This document shows positions 30,586 to 39,859 of a stretch of 64,000 nt of DNA, piece by piece (within the stretch, counting starts at the first letter, position 1; each line of letters starts with the position of its first letter). The position numbers were made by a program, and so were the translations under genes. The notes under the pieces are model-generated. The model was not told the DNA's origin, searched no databases, and was given only the letters and a program-made list of their open reading frames with translations. The stretch comes from Mongoliimonas terrestris (GTDB lineage Bacteria; Pseudomonadota; Alphaproteobacteria; Rhizobiales; Pleomorphomonadaceae), in assembly GCF_001927285.1 (NCBI RefSeq), contig NZ_MSIG01000013.1:1-64000 (forward strand), read 5' to 3'.

Positions 30586-31314
30586 ATGAAGAAATACATC
30601 GCCGAGGCAATCGGCACGTTCTGGCTGACGTTCGCCGGGTGCGGATCGGCCGTCATCGCGGCAGGCTTTCCGGAGGTGGGCATCGGCCTCCTCGGGGTTT
30701 CGCTCGCCTTCGGGCTCACGGTCGTGACCATGGCCTACGCCATCGGGCACATCTCGGGCTGCCACCTCAACCCGGCCGTGACGGTCGGGCTCACCATGGG
30801 CGGCCGCTTCCCGGCCTCCGAAGTCGGGCCTTACATCGGCGCCCAGGTCGCGGGCGGGGTGATTGGGGCCTTCGTGCTCTACCTGATCGCCAGCGGGTCC
30901 CCCGACTTCAGCACCGCCGGCGGCTTCGCGGCCAACGGCTACGGGGCGCATTCGCCGGGCCAATATAGCCTGCTCTCCGGCTTCTTGGCGGAGTTCGTGC
31001 TGACGGCGGCCTTCCTGTTCGTGATCATGGGATCCACCCACGGCAAGGCGCCCGCGGGCTTCGCGCCGCTCGCCATCGGGCTCGCCCTTACGCTGATCCA
31101 CCTGGTGTCCATCCCGATCACCAACACGTCGGTCAATCCGGCGCGGAGCACGGGTCCGGCCCTCTTTGCCGGCGGGTGGGCCATCGGTCAGCTCTGGCTG
31201 TTCTGGGTGGCGCCGCTGCTCGGCGGCGCGGCGGGCGGCATGCTCTATCGCTGGCTGAGCGCGGAACCGTCCGGCGCGGTCACCGGCACCGCGTCGGCCC
31301 GGCAGGTCGCCTGA
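30586..31314 (+). CDS. aqpZ: Aquaporin Z
   Basis: A 242-residue inner-membrane water channel with six membrane segments. Both pore half-helices carry the NPA signature, in GCHLNPAVTVGLT and TNTSVNPARSTGPA. The histidine in LIHLVSIPITNTSVNPAR and the arginine after the second NPA match the narrow selectivity filter of water-specific AqpZ rather than of glycerol facilitators. GGGAGGGG precedes the ATG. The C-terminal extension (SGAVTGTASARQVA) is short and unstructured. Confidence 0.95.
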   Translation: MKKYIAEAIGTFWLTFAGCGSAVIAAGFPEVGIGLLGVSLAFGLTVVTMAYAIGHISGCHLNPAVTVGLTMGGRFPASEVGPYIGAQVAGGVIGAFVLYLIASGSPDFSTAGGFAANGYGAHSPGQYSLLSGFLAEFVLTAAFLFVIMGSTHGKAPAGFAPLAIGLALTLIHLVSIPITNTSVNPARSTGPALFAGGWAIGQLWLFWVAPLLGGAAGGMLYRWLSAEPSGAVTGTASARQVA

Positions 31315-31336
31315 CCGAGGAAGCCTACCGAACACG

Positions 31337-31370
31337 AAAAAGCCCCGCCGCCGGTATCCGGCGACGGGGC
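31337..31370 (-). terminator. Rho-independent terminator of typA
   Basis: A long GC stem with a TAT loop (31342-31370, one mismatch) is followed on the minus strand by five T residues. It separates the convergent aqpZ and typA genes. Confidence 0.85.
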
Positions 31371-31401
31371 TATCGAGCGTCTCAGGCCAACAGACGGCTG
31401 A

Positions 31402-33231
31402 TCAGGCCGCGGCTTCCTTGGACCGTTCGGCGCGCTTGCGGTCGTTCGGGTCCAGGATGGCCTTGCGCAGGCGGATGGACTTCGGCGTCACCTCCACCAG
31501 TTCGTCGTCCTGGATCCAGGAGAGCGCGCGCTCCAGCGTCATGCGGATCGGCGGGGTGAGGCGGACGGCCTCGTCCTTGCCGGCGGCGCGCACGTTGGTG
31601 AGCTTCTTGCCCTTGAGGACGTTCACTTCCAGGTCGTTCTCCCGGTTGTGCTCGCCGACGATCATGCCCTGGTAGACCTTCCAGCCGGGCTCGATCATCA
31701 TCGGGCCGCGGTCTTCCAGGTTCCAAAGCGCGTAGGCCACCGCCTCGCCCGCCTCGTTGGCAATCAGGACGCCGTTGCGCCGGCCGGCGATGTCGCCCTT
31801 GAAGGGCGCGTAGTTGTGGAACAGCCGGTTCATGATGGCCGTGCCGCGGGTGTCGGTCAGAAGCTCCGACTGGTAGCCGATCAGGCCGCGAGTCGGCGCG
31901 TAGAAGACGAGACGCTGGCGGTTTCCGCCGGAGGGACGCATCTCCACCATGTCGGCGCGGCGCTCGGACATCTTCTGGACGACCACGGAGGAGAATTCCT
32001 CGTCCACGTCGATGACCACTTCCTCGATCGGCTCCAGGGTGTCGCCGGTGGCCTCGTCCTTCTGGTAGACGACGCGCGGACGCGACACGGCGATCTCGAA
32101 GCCCTCGCGGCGCATGGTCTCGATGAGAACGGCGAGCTGCAGTTCGCCGCGGCCGGAGACGAAGAAGGAGTCCTTCTCCGAGCTTTCCTCGATCTTCAGG
32201 GCCACGTTGCCCTCGGCCTCCTTGAAGAGGCGATCGCGGATCATGCGGCTCGTCACCTTGTCGCCCTCGGTGCCGGCGAGCGGCGAGTCGTTGACGATGA
32301 AGGACATGGTGACGGTCGGCGGGTCGATCGGCTGGGCGGCCAGCGGCTCGGTCACTTCCGGGGCGCAGAAGGTGTCGGCGACGGTGCCCTTGACGAGACC
32401 GGCGATGGCCACGATGTCGCCCGCCTCGCCGAACTCGATCGGCTGCCGCTCGATGCCGCGGAAGGCCAGGATCTTGGAGATGCGGCCCTGCTCGACGACC
32501 GAGCCGTCCTGGGCCAGCACCTTGACGGTCTGGTTCGGCTTGATGGTGCCGGCGGTGATGCGCCCGGTGATCATGCGGCCGAGGAAGGGATTGGCCTCCA
32601 GCAGCGTACCGATCATCTTGAAGGGCGCGCCCTCCTCCACGGTCGGCTCCGGCACATGGCGGAGCACCAGGTCGAACAGCGGTGCCATGCCCTGGTCCTG
32701 CGGACCCTCGGGGCTTTCGGCGAACCAGCCGTTGCGGCCGGACCCGTAGAGGATCGGGAAGTCGAGTTGCTCGTCGGTGGCGTCCAGGTTGGCGAAGAGG
32801 TCGAACACCTCGTTGATCACCTCCTGGGAGCGGGCGTCCGAGCGGTCGACCTTGTTGATCACCACGATCGGACGGAGACCGACCTTCAAGGCCTTGCCGA
32901 CCACGAACTTGGTCTGCGGCATCGGACCCTCGGCGGCGTCGACCAGCACGATGGCGCCGTCCACCATGTTGAGGATGCGCTCCACCTCGCCGCCGAAGTC
33001 GGCGTGGCCCGGGGTATCGACGATATTGATGCGGGTCTCCTTCCAGACGACCGAAGTCGCCTTGGCGAGGATGGTGATGCCGCGCTCCTTTTCCAGATCG
33101 TTGCTGTCCATCACGCGCTCGGCGACGCGCTGGTTCTCGCGATAGGAGCCGGACTGCTTCAGGAGTTCGTCGACGAGCGTGGTCTTGCCGTGGTCGACGT
33201 GCGCAATGATGGCGATGTTGCGAAGTTTCAT
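31402..33231 (-). CDS. typA: Translational GTPase TypA/BipA
   Basis: A 609-residue ribosome-binding GTPase of the EF-G family, needed for growth and ribosome assembly under cold and other stresses. The GTPase domain has AHVDHGKTTL (about 10-19), DTPGHADFGGEVER and NKVDRSDAR. Domain II, the EF-G-like domains and the BipA-specific C-terminal part with NALRLRTL-like GRRNGVLIANEAGEAV all follow. The protein is complete. It has its own promoter (33304-33332) and terminator and is therefore a single-gene unit. Confidence 0.97.
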   Translation of the reverse strand: MKLRNIAIIAHVDHGKTTLVDELLKQSGSYRENQRVAERVMDSNDLEKERGITILAKATSVVWKETRINIVDTPGHADFGGEVERILNMVDGAIVLVDAAEGPMPQTKFVVGKALKVGLRPIVVINKVDRSDARSQEVINEVFDLFANLDATDEQLDFPILYGSGRNGWFAESPEGPQDQGMAPLFDLVLRHVPEPTVEEGAPFKMIGTLLEANPFLGRMITGRITAGTIKPNQTVKVLAQDGSVVEQGRISKILAFRGIERQPIEFGEAGDIVAIAGLVKGTVADTFCAPEVTEPLAAQPIDPPTVTMSFIVNDSPLAGTEGDKVTSRMIRDRLFKEAEGNVALKIEESSEKDSFFVSGRGELQLAVLIETMRREGFEIAVSRPRVVYQKDEATGDTLEPIEEVVIDVDEEFSSVVVQKMSERRADMVEMRPSGGNRQRLVFYAPTRGLIGYQSELLTDTRGTAIMNRLFHNYAPFKGDIAGRRNGVLIANEAGEAVAYALWNLEDRGPMMIEPGWKVYQGMIVGEHNRENDLEVNVLKGKKLTNVRAAGKDEAVRLTPPIRMTLERALSWIQDDELVEVTPKSIRLRKAILDPNDRKRAERSKEAAA

Positions 33232-33303
33232 GAGCTGTCCGGGGAGCGAAAAACGGGAGACGGCCCGGGGAGTGCACTCAGCCGGGCCGTCCTATTGCGG
33301 CGC

Positions 33304-33332
33304 ACTATACGAATCATTGTGTCGGGAGCAAG
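33304..33332 (-). promoter_or_regulatory. Promoter of typA
   Basis: On the minus strand CTTGCT (33327-33332) and TATAGT (33304-33309) are 17 bp apart, giving a leader of about 65 nt. The local sequence is AT-richer than its surroundings. Confidence 0.6.
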
Positions 33333-33470
33333 AAGTTCTCGCGACAATGGGCGGAATTGCTGCTTTTGCAGGGCGATTCCGGCAGCATGGCTGCCCTGCG
33401 CCGCCACGGAGAGGGTGCCGAACGGACGGGGCGAGGGGCCGCGGGCCAGCGAAGCGCGGGCGGAGCCGGC

Positions 33471-33511
33471 TTGACAGGAGGGCCGGCGCGGCTCTTGGTA
33501 AGGCATCCTTA
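33471..33511 (+). promoter_or_regulatory. Promoter and overlapping operator of the marR-bcr operon
   Basis: A perfect TTGACA (33471-33476) and TTGGTA (33495-33500) with an 18-bp spacer lie just upstream of the MarR gene. The inverted repeat TAAGG-CAT-CCTTA (33499-33511) overlaps the end of the -10 and the expected start site, the classic place for autorepression by a MarR dimer. Confidence 0.55.
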
Positions 33512-33525
33512 TCATCGAGACGCCC

Positions 33526-33999
33526 ATGCCTTATCCGGACGAACCTCTCGGCTTCATCGTCGTCGATGTGGCGCGCCTCTTCCGCCAGCGCTTCGAGGCG
33601 GCCCTCGGCGAGGCGGGGCTGGGGGTGACGCCGGGCGAGGCCCGCGCGCTCTACCACGTGGTCACCTACGGCCCGGTGCGGCAGACGCTGCTTGCCGGAC
33701 GGCTGGCGGTGGAGCCGATGACGCTGGTCGGCTATCTGGACCGGCTGGAGAAGGCCGGCCTCGTCGTCCGCGCCCCGGACCCGGACGACCGGCGCGCGAA
33801 GCTGGTCTCGGCCACCGCCGCCGCCGACGCACTCTATCCGAAGGTCCGCGCCATCGCCTTGACGGTTCGGGGTGAGGCGACGGCCGGCCTGGAGCCGGAG
33901 GCGGTGGACCGGCTGCGCGCCACCCTCTCGGCCATGCGCCGGAACCTCGACGGACCGGCCGGGGCCGGCATCGGACCGGCGGCAGGCGAGACGCCATGA
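33526..33999 (+). CDS. MarR family transcriptional regulator
   Basis: A 157-residue winged-helix regulator. The recognition region LLAGRLAVEPMTLVGYLDRLEKAGLV and the wing DPDDRRAKLV are typical of MarR, flanked by dimerisation helices. It is translated with a 4-nt overlap (ATGA) into a Bcr/CflA-type efflux gene and has a palindrome over its own promoter, so it most likely represses this operon and is released by a substrate of the pump. The inducer is unknown. Confidence 0.9.
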   Translation: MPYPDEPLGFIVVDVARLFRQRFEAALGEAGLGVTPGEARALYHVVTYGPVRQTLLAGRLAVEPMTLVGYLDRLEKAGLVVRAPDPDDRRAKLVSATAAADALYPKVRAIALTVRGEATAGLEPEAVDRLRATLSAMRRNLDGPAGAGIGPAAGETP

Positions 34000-35198
34000 C
34001 GGCGCAGCCGCACGTCTCGCAGACGACCATCCTCTCCGAGCGGGCCACCTCGGCCTTCGGCGCCATGCTGGTGGCGATCGGGCCGATCTCCATGGCGCTC
34101 TACACGCCGGCCATGCCGACGCTGGTGACGGCCTTCGGCACCACGATGGCGATGGTGAAGGCGACGCTGACGGCCTATTTCGCCGGCTTCGCCCTCGCCC
34201 AGCTGGTCTGCGGCCCCCTCAGCGACGGCTATGGGCGCAAGCCCGTGGTGCTCGGATTCCTGGCCCTCTACGTGGCGGCAAGCCTGGTGGCGCTGGTGGC
34301 GCCGACGGCGGAATGGCTGATCGCCGCCCGCTTCGTGCAAGGGGTGGGCGCCGCCGCCGGGGTGGCGATTTCGCGGGCCATCGTCCGCGACAGTTTCACC
34401 GGCCAGCAGTCGGCCCGGATCATGAACACGATCGGCATCTGGCTTGCCGTCGGCCCGGCCCTGTCGCCGACCATCGGCGGCATCCTGCTGCAGGTCTTCG
34501 ACTGGCACGCCATCTTCGTCAGCATGGTGGTCTACGGGGTGGTGCTCCTCGCCGTGGTGGCGGTCGGCCTGCCGGAGACGAACCGGACGCCGGACCCGGC
34601 CCGCGCCCGGCCGGCCGGTCTCGTTTCGGCCTACCGCATGCTTCTGGCCGATCGACGCTTCCTTCGGCCGAGCCTCGTCGTCGGTCTCACCATCGGTGGG
34701 CTCTACGCCCTCGGGACCATGCTGCCCTTCGTGATCATCGAGAGGGTCGGCCTGTCGCCGACCGCCTTCGGCCTCGGCATGCTGATGCAGTCGGGCAGCT
34801 TCATCGCCGGCGGCATCGTCACCCGCCGGCTCCTGAAGCGGATGGACGCGGGCCGGCTGGTGATCCCCGGCCTCGTGCTCTGCGCGACCGGCGGGGTGAT
34901 GCTGTTCGCCTCGCTCAGCCTGCTGCCACCGAGCTTCCTCGGCATCATGGGTCCGGTCGGCGTGTTCGCCTTCGCGCTGGCGCTCTTCATGCCGGCGATG
35001 ACCACGGAGGGTCTCGCCCCCTTCCCGCAGGCCGCCGGCGCGGCGGCGGCCCTGATGGGCTTCCTGCAGATGGGCGGCGGCTTCGCCGGATCGGCGATCG
35101 CCACTCTCTTCGCCGACCCGGTCCTCGCGCTCGCCACCATCGTGCCGGCGATGACCGTGATCGGGCTGGGGCTTGCGCTGGCGCTGCGCAAGGCGTGA
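33996..35198 (+). CDS. MFS multidrug efflux transporter, Bcr/CflA family
   Basis: A 400-residue inner-membrane drug:proton antiporter with twelve predicted helices. The DHA1 motifs are visible: MALYTPAMPTLVTAFGTT in helix 1, GPLSDGYGRKPVVLGFL in the loop between helices 2 and 3 and the VGAAAGVAISRAIVRD stretch in helix 5. It overlaps the MarR gene by 4 nt and so is co-transcribed with and probably controlled by it. Bcr/CflA pumps export chloramphenicol, bicyclomycin and similar drugs; the substrate here is not known. Confidence 0.9.
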   Translation: MTAQPHVSQTTILSERATSAFGAMLVAIGPISMALYTPAMPTLVTAFGTTMAMVKATLTAYFAGFALAQLVCGPLSDGYGRKPVVLGFLALYVAASLVALVAPTAEWLIAARFVQGVGAAAGVAISRAIVRDSFTGQQSARIMNTIGIWLAVGPALSPTIGGILLQVFDWHAIFVSMVVYGVVLLAVVAVGLPETNRTPDPARARPAGLVSAYRMLLADRRFLRPSLVVGLTIGGLYALGTMLPFVIIERVGLSPTAFGLGMLMQSGSFIAGGIVTRRLLKRMDAGRLVIPGLVLCATGGVMLFASLSLLPPSFLGIMGPVGVFAFALALFMPAMTTEGLAPFPQAAGAAAALMGFLQMGGGFAGSAIATLFADPVLALATIVPAMTVIGLGLALALRKA

Positions 35199-35256
35199 GA
35201 TCGGGCTCGCAAAGGTCGCACGGGCCCGCCCTTCACGGGCTGGCTCTGGAACCGCC

Positions 35257-37338
35257 TCAGGCGGCGTCCATCAGGCCCTTCTTCACCAGCATGGCGTCCA
35301 CGGTCGGCATGCGGCCGCGGAAGGCCCGGTAGGTCTCCTCCGGGTCGACCGCGCCGCCGACCGCGTAGATGTGGCGGCGGAGGCGCTCGGCGACCGCCGG
35401 GTCGAATGGATCGCCGGTCTCCCGGAAGGCCTCGAAGGCGTCCGCGTCCAGCACCTCCGACCAGGTGTAGCTGTAGTAGCCGGCCGAGTAGCCGCCGGCG
35501 AAGATGTGGCCGAACTGGGGGCTGCGGTGGCGCATGGCGATGCTCGACGGCATGCCGATTTCCGCCAGCACCTCCGCCTCCACGGCCATCGGATCGTCCA
35601 CCGGGCCGCGGGTGTGGAAGGCCATGTCGACGAGGGCCGAGGCGGTGAACTCCACCGCCGCGAAGGCCGCGTCGGTCGGGCCGGCGGCCAGCACCTTGTC
35701 GATGAGGTCCTGCGGCATCGGCTCGCCCGTGGCGTGGTGGCGGGCGAAGGCCTTGAGGACGACCGGCACCGTCATCCAGTGCTCGTAGAGCTGGGACGGC
35801 AGTTCCACGAAGTCGCGCGGCACGGAGGTGCCGGAGACGGACGGATAGGTGACGTCCGACAGGATGCCGTGGAGCGCGTGGCCGAACTCGTGGAAGAGCG
35901 TGCGCGCGTCGTCGAACGACAGGAGCGCCGGCCGGCCCTCGGCGGGCTTGGCGAAGTTGCAGACGTTGATGATGATCGGGATCTGGCCGGTGCCCGTGTC
36001 GATCGCCAGCTTGTGCTGGCTCTGGAAGCCGCTCATCCAGGCGCCCGAGCGCTTGGTCGGCCGGGCGAAATAGTCGCCGAGGAAGAGGGCCTTCAGGCTG
36101 CCGTCCGCGTCGCGGATCTCGAACACCCGCACATCCGGATGGTAGCCGTGGCCCGTCGGCATCTCGACGGCCTGGATGCCGAACAGCCGCTCGGCGACCG
36201 CGAAGGTGGCGGCGATCATGTTGTCTAGGGAGAGATACGGCTTCACCGCGTCGTCGGAGAAGGCGAAGGCGCGGGACCGCCGTTTCCGGGCGTAGTAGCG
36301 CCAGTCGAACGGCTGGATCGGGTGGTTGCGCCCCTCCTCCTGCACGAGGGCCTGGAGCGCCGCCTCGTCGTCCCGGGCGCGGGCGACGGCCCGGTCCCAG
36401 ACCTGGCGGAGGAGGCCGGTGACCGCCTCCGGCGTCTTCGCCATGGTGTCGTCCAGCATCCGGGCGGCGTGGTGCGGGTGGCCGAGAAGGTTGGCCGCCT
36501 CGAAGCGCAGCGCCAGCATCTCCTTGATGACCGGGCGGTTGTCGCGCTCGCCCGGGTTCCCGCCGCGCGCCAGGAACGCGGTGAGCACCTGCTCGCGGAG
36601 GTCGCGCCGGTCGGCGTAGCTGAGGAAAGGCTCCACCAGCGAGCGGGAGAGGCTGAGCGCATAGCGCCCGTCGGCGCCGCGGGACTTCGCCTCCGCCGCC
36701 ATGGCGTCGCGGAGCGTCGCCGGCACGCCGGCCAGATCCGCTTCGTCGAGGAGGAGCACGAAGGCCTCCTCGTCGGCGAGAAGGTTCTGGCCGAAGCGGG
36801 CGCGAAGGGCGGCGAGGCGCTCGTCGATGGCGGCGAGCCGCTCCTGCTCGGGCCGGGCGAGCTTGGCACCCGCGCGCACGAAGCCCTTCCAGTGCCGCTC
36901 CAGCACGCGCGTCTCCTCGGGCGTGAGGCCGAGGCTTTCACGGCGGGTCCAGAGATCGTCGACCCGGGCGAATAGGGCCGCGTTCATGCTGATCGCCGAA
37001 TAGTGCCGTGACATCCGCGGAGCGAGATCGCGCTCCAGCGCCTGCAGGGTGGGGTTGGTGTCCGTGCCGGCCCGGCTCCAGAAGAGCGCGGAGGCACGGG
37101 AGAGGCCTTCGCCGGCAAGCTCCAGCGCCGTGATGGTGTTGGCGAAGGTGGGCGGCGCCGGATTGTCGGCGATCGCCGCGATCTCGGCGGCGTGGGCCGG
37201 CAGCAGGCGGTCGAAGGCGGGCGCGAAATCCGCGTCCTTGACGGCGGAGAACACCGGCAGGCCGTGCGGCCCGGTCCAGGCGACGACGGCCGGGTTGAGG
37301 GCGGCGGGCGCGGTGTCGGTCGGGACGGTGTCGGGCAA
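35257..37338 (-). CDS. dcp: Peptidyl-dipeptidase Dcp (M3 metallopeptidase)
   Basis: A 693-residue zinc peptidase of the thimet oligopeptidase family that removes dipeptides from the C-terminus of short peptides in the cytosol or periplasm. The zinc motif HEFGH is at 483-487 within the conserved DDARTLFHEFGHALHG, and the Dcp-type C-terminal GHIFAGGYSAGYYSYTWSE is present. No signal peptide is seen, so it is probably cytosolic. It starts with TTG at 37338, with AAAGG 7 nt upstream; no ATG is available before the conserved N-terminal region. Confidence 0.92.
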   Translation of the reverse strand: MPDTVPTDTAPAALNPAVVAWTGPHGLPVFSAVKDADFAPAFDRLLPAHAAEIAAIADNPAPPTFANTITALELAGEGLSRASALFWSRAGTDTNPTLQALERDLAPRMSRHYSAISMNAALFARVDDLWTRRESLGLTPEETRVLERHWKGFVRAGAKLARPEQERLAAIDERLAALRARFGQNLLADEEAFVLLLDEADLAGVPATLRDAMAAEAKSRGADGRYALSLSRSLVEPFLSYADRRDLREQVLTAFLARGGNPGERDNRPVIKEMLALRFEAANLLGHPHHAARMLDDTMAKTPEAVTGLLRQVWDRAVARARDDEAALQALVQEEGRNHPIQPFDWRYYARKRRSRAFAFSDDAVKPYLSLDNMIAATFAVAERLFGIQAVEMPTGHGYHPDVRVFEIRDADGSLKALFLGDYFARPTKRSGAWMSGFQSQHKLAIDTGTGQIPIIINVCNFAKPAEGRPALLSFDDARTLFHEFGHALHGILSDVTYPSVSGTSVPRDFVELPSQLYEHWMTVPVVLKAFARHHATGEPMPQDLIDKVLAAGPTDAAFAAVEFTASALVDMAFHTRGPVDDPMAVEAEVLAEIGMPSSIAMRHRSPQFGHIFAGGYSAGYYSYTWSEVLDADAFEAFRETGDPFDPAVAERLRRHIYAVGGAVDPEETYRAFRGRMPTVDAMLVKKGLMDAA

Positions 37339-37366
37339 GGGGGGACCTTTTGGGACGGAGGGCGGA

Positions 37367-38008
37367 TCAGGCGCGGCGCCAGCCGAGAAGGCCAGGGGTG
37401 GCGTGCACGATCGCCTGGAGGGCGAAGCCGCAGAAGAGGAGGCCGGACAGGCGCACGATGGCGCGCTCGTTGCGGCGGTAGAAGCGGCGGACGAAACCCG
37501 CGCCGATGATGGCGACGAGGATCAGGTCGGCGACGAGGAAGCCCACCAGCGAGGCGGCCAGGAGCACCGGCAGCGAGCCGAAGGACAGCGCGTCGGCCGA
37601 GCCGGCGAGGAGGGCCGTGAAGGTGGCGAGCGCCACCGGATAGCCCTTCGGGTTGGTGAGACCGAAGACCAGGCCGCGCGTCAGCGGCCGTTCCACGGTG
37701 ACGAGCGCTTCGCCCGGCGCCCGGGGCTTGGCGGTGAGCGCCGACCAGCCGATCCAGGCGAGATAGAGCCCGCAGGCAAGGCCGAGCGCGTCGAAGATCA
37801 CGGTGCCGATGGTCTTCGCCCCGACGATGGCGACGAGCGCCAGCGCCGACCAGACGATGTCGCCGGCAAGATGCCCGGCGATGAAGCGCGCGCCCGCCCG
37901 CCGCCCCTGACCGGCCCCGATGCCGAGGAGGGCGAGGAAGGCCGGGCCGGGGGTGAGGATGTAGGCCATGGCGGCCAGGAAGGCGGAAGCGAGGAGCGTG
38001 AAGGTCAA
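37367..38008 (-). CDS. LysE/RhtB family amino-acid exporter
   Basis: A 213-residue inner-membrane protein with about six hydrophobic segments and the family hallmark YILTPGPAFLALLGIGAGQGRR near the N-terminus, followed by GLTNPKGYPVALATFTALL. Members export amino acids such as lysine, threonine or homoserine lactones. It starts with TTG (38008); the next in-frame start would remove the first helix. It lies 28 nt before dcp on the same strand, an appealing pair: a peptidase releasing amino acids and an exporter removing excess. That link is inference. Confidence 0.88.
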   Translation of the reverse strand: MTFTLLASAFLAAMAYILTPGPAFLALLGIGAGQGRRAGARFIAGHLAGDIVWSALALVAIVGAKTIGTVIFDALGLACGLYLAWIGWSALTAKPRAPGEALVTVERPLTRGLVFGLTNPKGYPVALATFTALLAGSADALSFGSLPVLLAASLVGFLVADLILVAIIGAGFVRRFYRRNERAIVRLSGLLFCGFALQAIVHATPGLLGWRRA

Positions 38009-38140
38009 GGACGGACCGAAGGTCGGAGCAAGGAACGCCCATGGGAATCGATGGCGGCGCGGGGGTCAAGGGGGAGAAACGCCGCCCTCGGGTCCGCCGC
38101 GCCGGTCCGGCCGGGATCCGCCGCGCCGATCGGGCGCGGG

Positions 38141-39256
38141 TCACCCCCAGGGGCGCGCCGGCGCGACGGCGGCGGGACCCTTCCAGTCGGCGGCGTCGAG
38201 CATCATCAGCTCGGCCACGTTCTCCTGGCTGATGTAGCCGACGAGGCGGCCGTCCGGGTCGAGCACGGCGGCGAGCGGGATCTCCTTCTCGCTCATCAGG
38301 CGGAGCGCCAGCTCCAGCCAGTCCTGCGGCCGCACGGCCGGCACGTCCGCGGCCATCACCTCCAGGACCGGCGTCGTCGGGCCGGTGGCCTTGAGGGCGC
38401 GAATCATGGCGTCGCGGGTGAGGAAACCGCGCAGGCGCCCGCCGCCGTCCACCACCGGGAACTCCCGCTGGGTGGTGCGGATGAGCGCGTCCGCCGCCTG
38501 GTCCACCGTGTCGGTGGGCGAGAGGCTCTCGAACGAGCGGATCATCGCCTCCGACACCCGCATCTTGCGGGCCCGCTCCATCAGGCCGGTCTGGCCGGCT
38601 TCGGCGGAGGCGGCGAGATAGACGAAGATGGCGATGAAGACCAGGATAGCGTTGCCGCCGAAGAGGCCCATGGCGCCGAACACGAAGGCGACGCCCTGGC
38701 CGATGGCGGCGGCGATCTCGGTCGCCCGCCGCCGGCCGAGCCGGAGCGCCAGGAGCGCGCGAAGCACCCGGCCGCCGTCCATCGGGAAGGCCGGGATGAG
38801 GTTGAAGAGGACGAGGAAGACGTTGACCGCCGCCAGCCGGTCGATGAAGGACGCCTCCGCCTGCTCCACGGTGGCGAGCGCGCCCGGGTCGAGCCGGGCG
38901 CCGACCAGCATCAGCATGATGGCGATGACGACGTTCACCAGCGGACCGGCGATGGCGATCACCATCTCCTCGCCGGGCTTTTCCGGCATGCGGGCGAGCC
39001 GGGCGAGGCCGCCGATGGGCAGGAGCGTGATGTCCGGCGTCTCGATGCCGTAGCGCTTCGCCGCCACCGCGTGGCCGAGTTCGTGCAGCGTCACGCAGGC
39101 GAACACCGCCACCATGAACAGCACCCCGTCGATCGCCGCCGCCCGTCCGCCCTGGGTGTAGGAGGCGAAGCCGATCCACAGGAGCAGGATGAGGAAGGTG
39201 AGGTGGATCCGGATCTCCGATCCGAAGACGCGGCCGAGCGGAATGGACCAGGACAT
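38141..39256 (-). CDS. M50 site-2 protease family protein with CBS domains
   Basis: A 371-residue polytopic membrane metalloprotease. The zinc site HELGH is at 58-62 and the third ligand is D160 in NLIPAFPMDGGRVLRAL, so the site is complete. The last third contains two CBS motifs (about 230-355), which bind adenine nucleotides and may regulate cleavage. The start MSWSIPLGRVFG at 39256 matches other SpoIVFB-like proteins; an ATG 17 codons upstream is less likely. The substrate is unknown. A 12-bp palindrome lies 45 bp upstream. Confidence 0.9.
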   Translation of the reverse strand: MSWSIPLGRVFGSEIRIHLTFLILLLWIGFASYTQGGRAAAIDGVLFMVAVFACVTLHELGHAVAAKRYGIETPDITLLPIGGLARLARMPEKPGEEMVIAIAGPLVNVVIAIMLMLVGARLDPGALATVEQAEASFIDRLAAVNVFLVLFNLIPAFPMDGGRVLRALLALRLGRRRATEIAAAIGQGVAFVFGAMGLFGGNAILVFIAIFVYLAASAEAGQTGLMERARKMRVSEAMIRSFESLSPTDTVDQAADALIRTTQREFPVVDGGGRLRGFLTRDAMIRALKATGPTTPVLEVMAADVPAVRPQDWLELALRLMSEKEIPLAAVLDPDGRLVGYISQENVAELMMLDAADWKGPAAVAPARPWG

Positions 39257-39557
39257 GGGCGGGCTGCTTCCTTGGCGGTCGGGCGCGATCATAAGTAGCG
39301 CCGACATATGTCGAACTTAGGAAGCAGGAGGGCATCCGGAAAGATCCGCGTGGCCCCCGATGAGGCTTTGGGCAAGAGCCGGCCAGCACAAAGGCCGCCC
39401 GGCCCCAGGCCGCTTTCGGCGGAAGGGGACGGAAAGCTAGGCCGGGTATCGGACCGGCTCGACAACCCCTGGCATGAATTGCAGGAGATATGTCAATTTT
39501 GATCTTGTCTTAACTTGCGAAGGTTATTTGTCGGAGGTTCCCGGGGGGAGCAACGCC
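39257..39557. other. Divergent intergenic region M50 protease / chemoreceptor operon
   Basis: No gene is supported. It holds the 12-bp palindrome at 39302-39313. The last 90 bp are AT-rich (around 39470-39540, with AATTG/CAATT arms 12 bp apart) and probably carry the chemoreceptor promoter, but no convincing -35/-10 pair is seen. Confidence 0.4.
39302..39313. promoter_or_regulatory. 12-bp palindrome upstream of the M50 gene
   Basis: CGACATATGTCG is a perfect palindrome flanked by TAAGT (39292-39296) and ACTTA (39315-39319). It lies between the M50-CBS gene and the chemoreceptor operon and may be an operator for either. The short open frame starting inside it is not supported. Confidence 0.35.
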
Positions 39558-39857
39558 GTGCTGATCGTCCGAAACCTCTGCATCCTTACTCTTCTGATCA
39601 GTACCGCCGCTGTCTTCGGCACGGGCGCGGACGGCGGGACGCTGGTCGTTTCGCCGACCTTTCTCGACTACCCGCACCCGATCACGGCCATCGGCCGCGC
39701 CGGCGGATCGCTGATCCGCGAAGGACGCGCCGGCGTGTTCGCGATCGCCCATTCGGACGATCCCGCCTTTCCGACCCTTCTGCGCCAGGCCGGGGCGATG
39801 TTCGCCGTACCGACGGCGCTCGGCGAGACGTGCCTTTCCATCCAGTCCTCGGAGTGA
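39558..39857 (+). CDS. Small exported protein of unknown function
   Basis: A 99-residue protein starting with GTG at 39558 behind a strong GGGGGGAG site. Residues 1-25 (MLIVRNLCILTLLISTAAVFG) form a signal peptide or membrane anchor; the rest is a small soluble domain with YPHPITAIGRAGGSLIREGRAG and two short regions ending in GETCLSIQSSE. It matches no family known to me. Its stop is 2 nt before the chemoreceptor ATG, so the two are co-translated. A periplasmic ligand-binding or accessory role for the receptor is possible but unproved. Confidence 0.7.
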   Translation: MLIVRNLCILTLLISTAAVFGTGADGGTLVVSPTFLDYPHPITAIGRAGGSLIREGRAGVFAIAHSDDPAFPTLLRQAGAMFAVPTALGETCLSIQSSE

Positions 39858-39859
39858 CC

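Noticed and set aside
39308..39502. Small gene of 64 codons upstream of the chemoreceptor operon
   Set aside because: Its ATG lies within a palindrome, no ribosome site is present and the composition is typical of non-coding GC-rich DNA.
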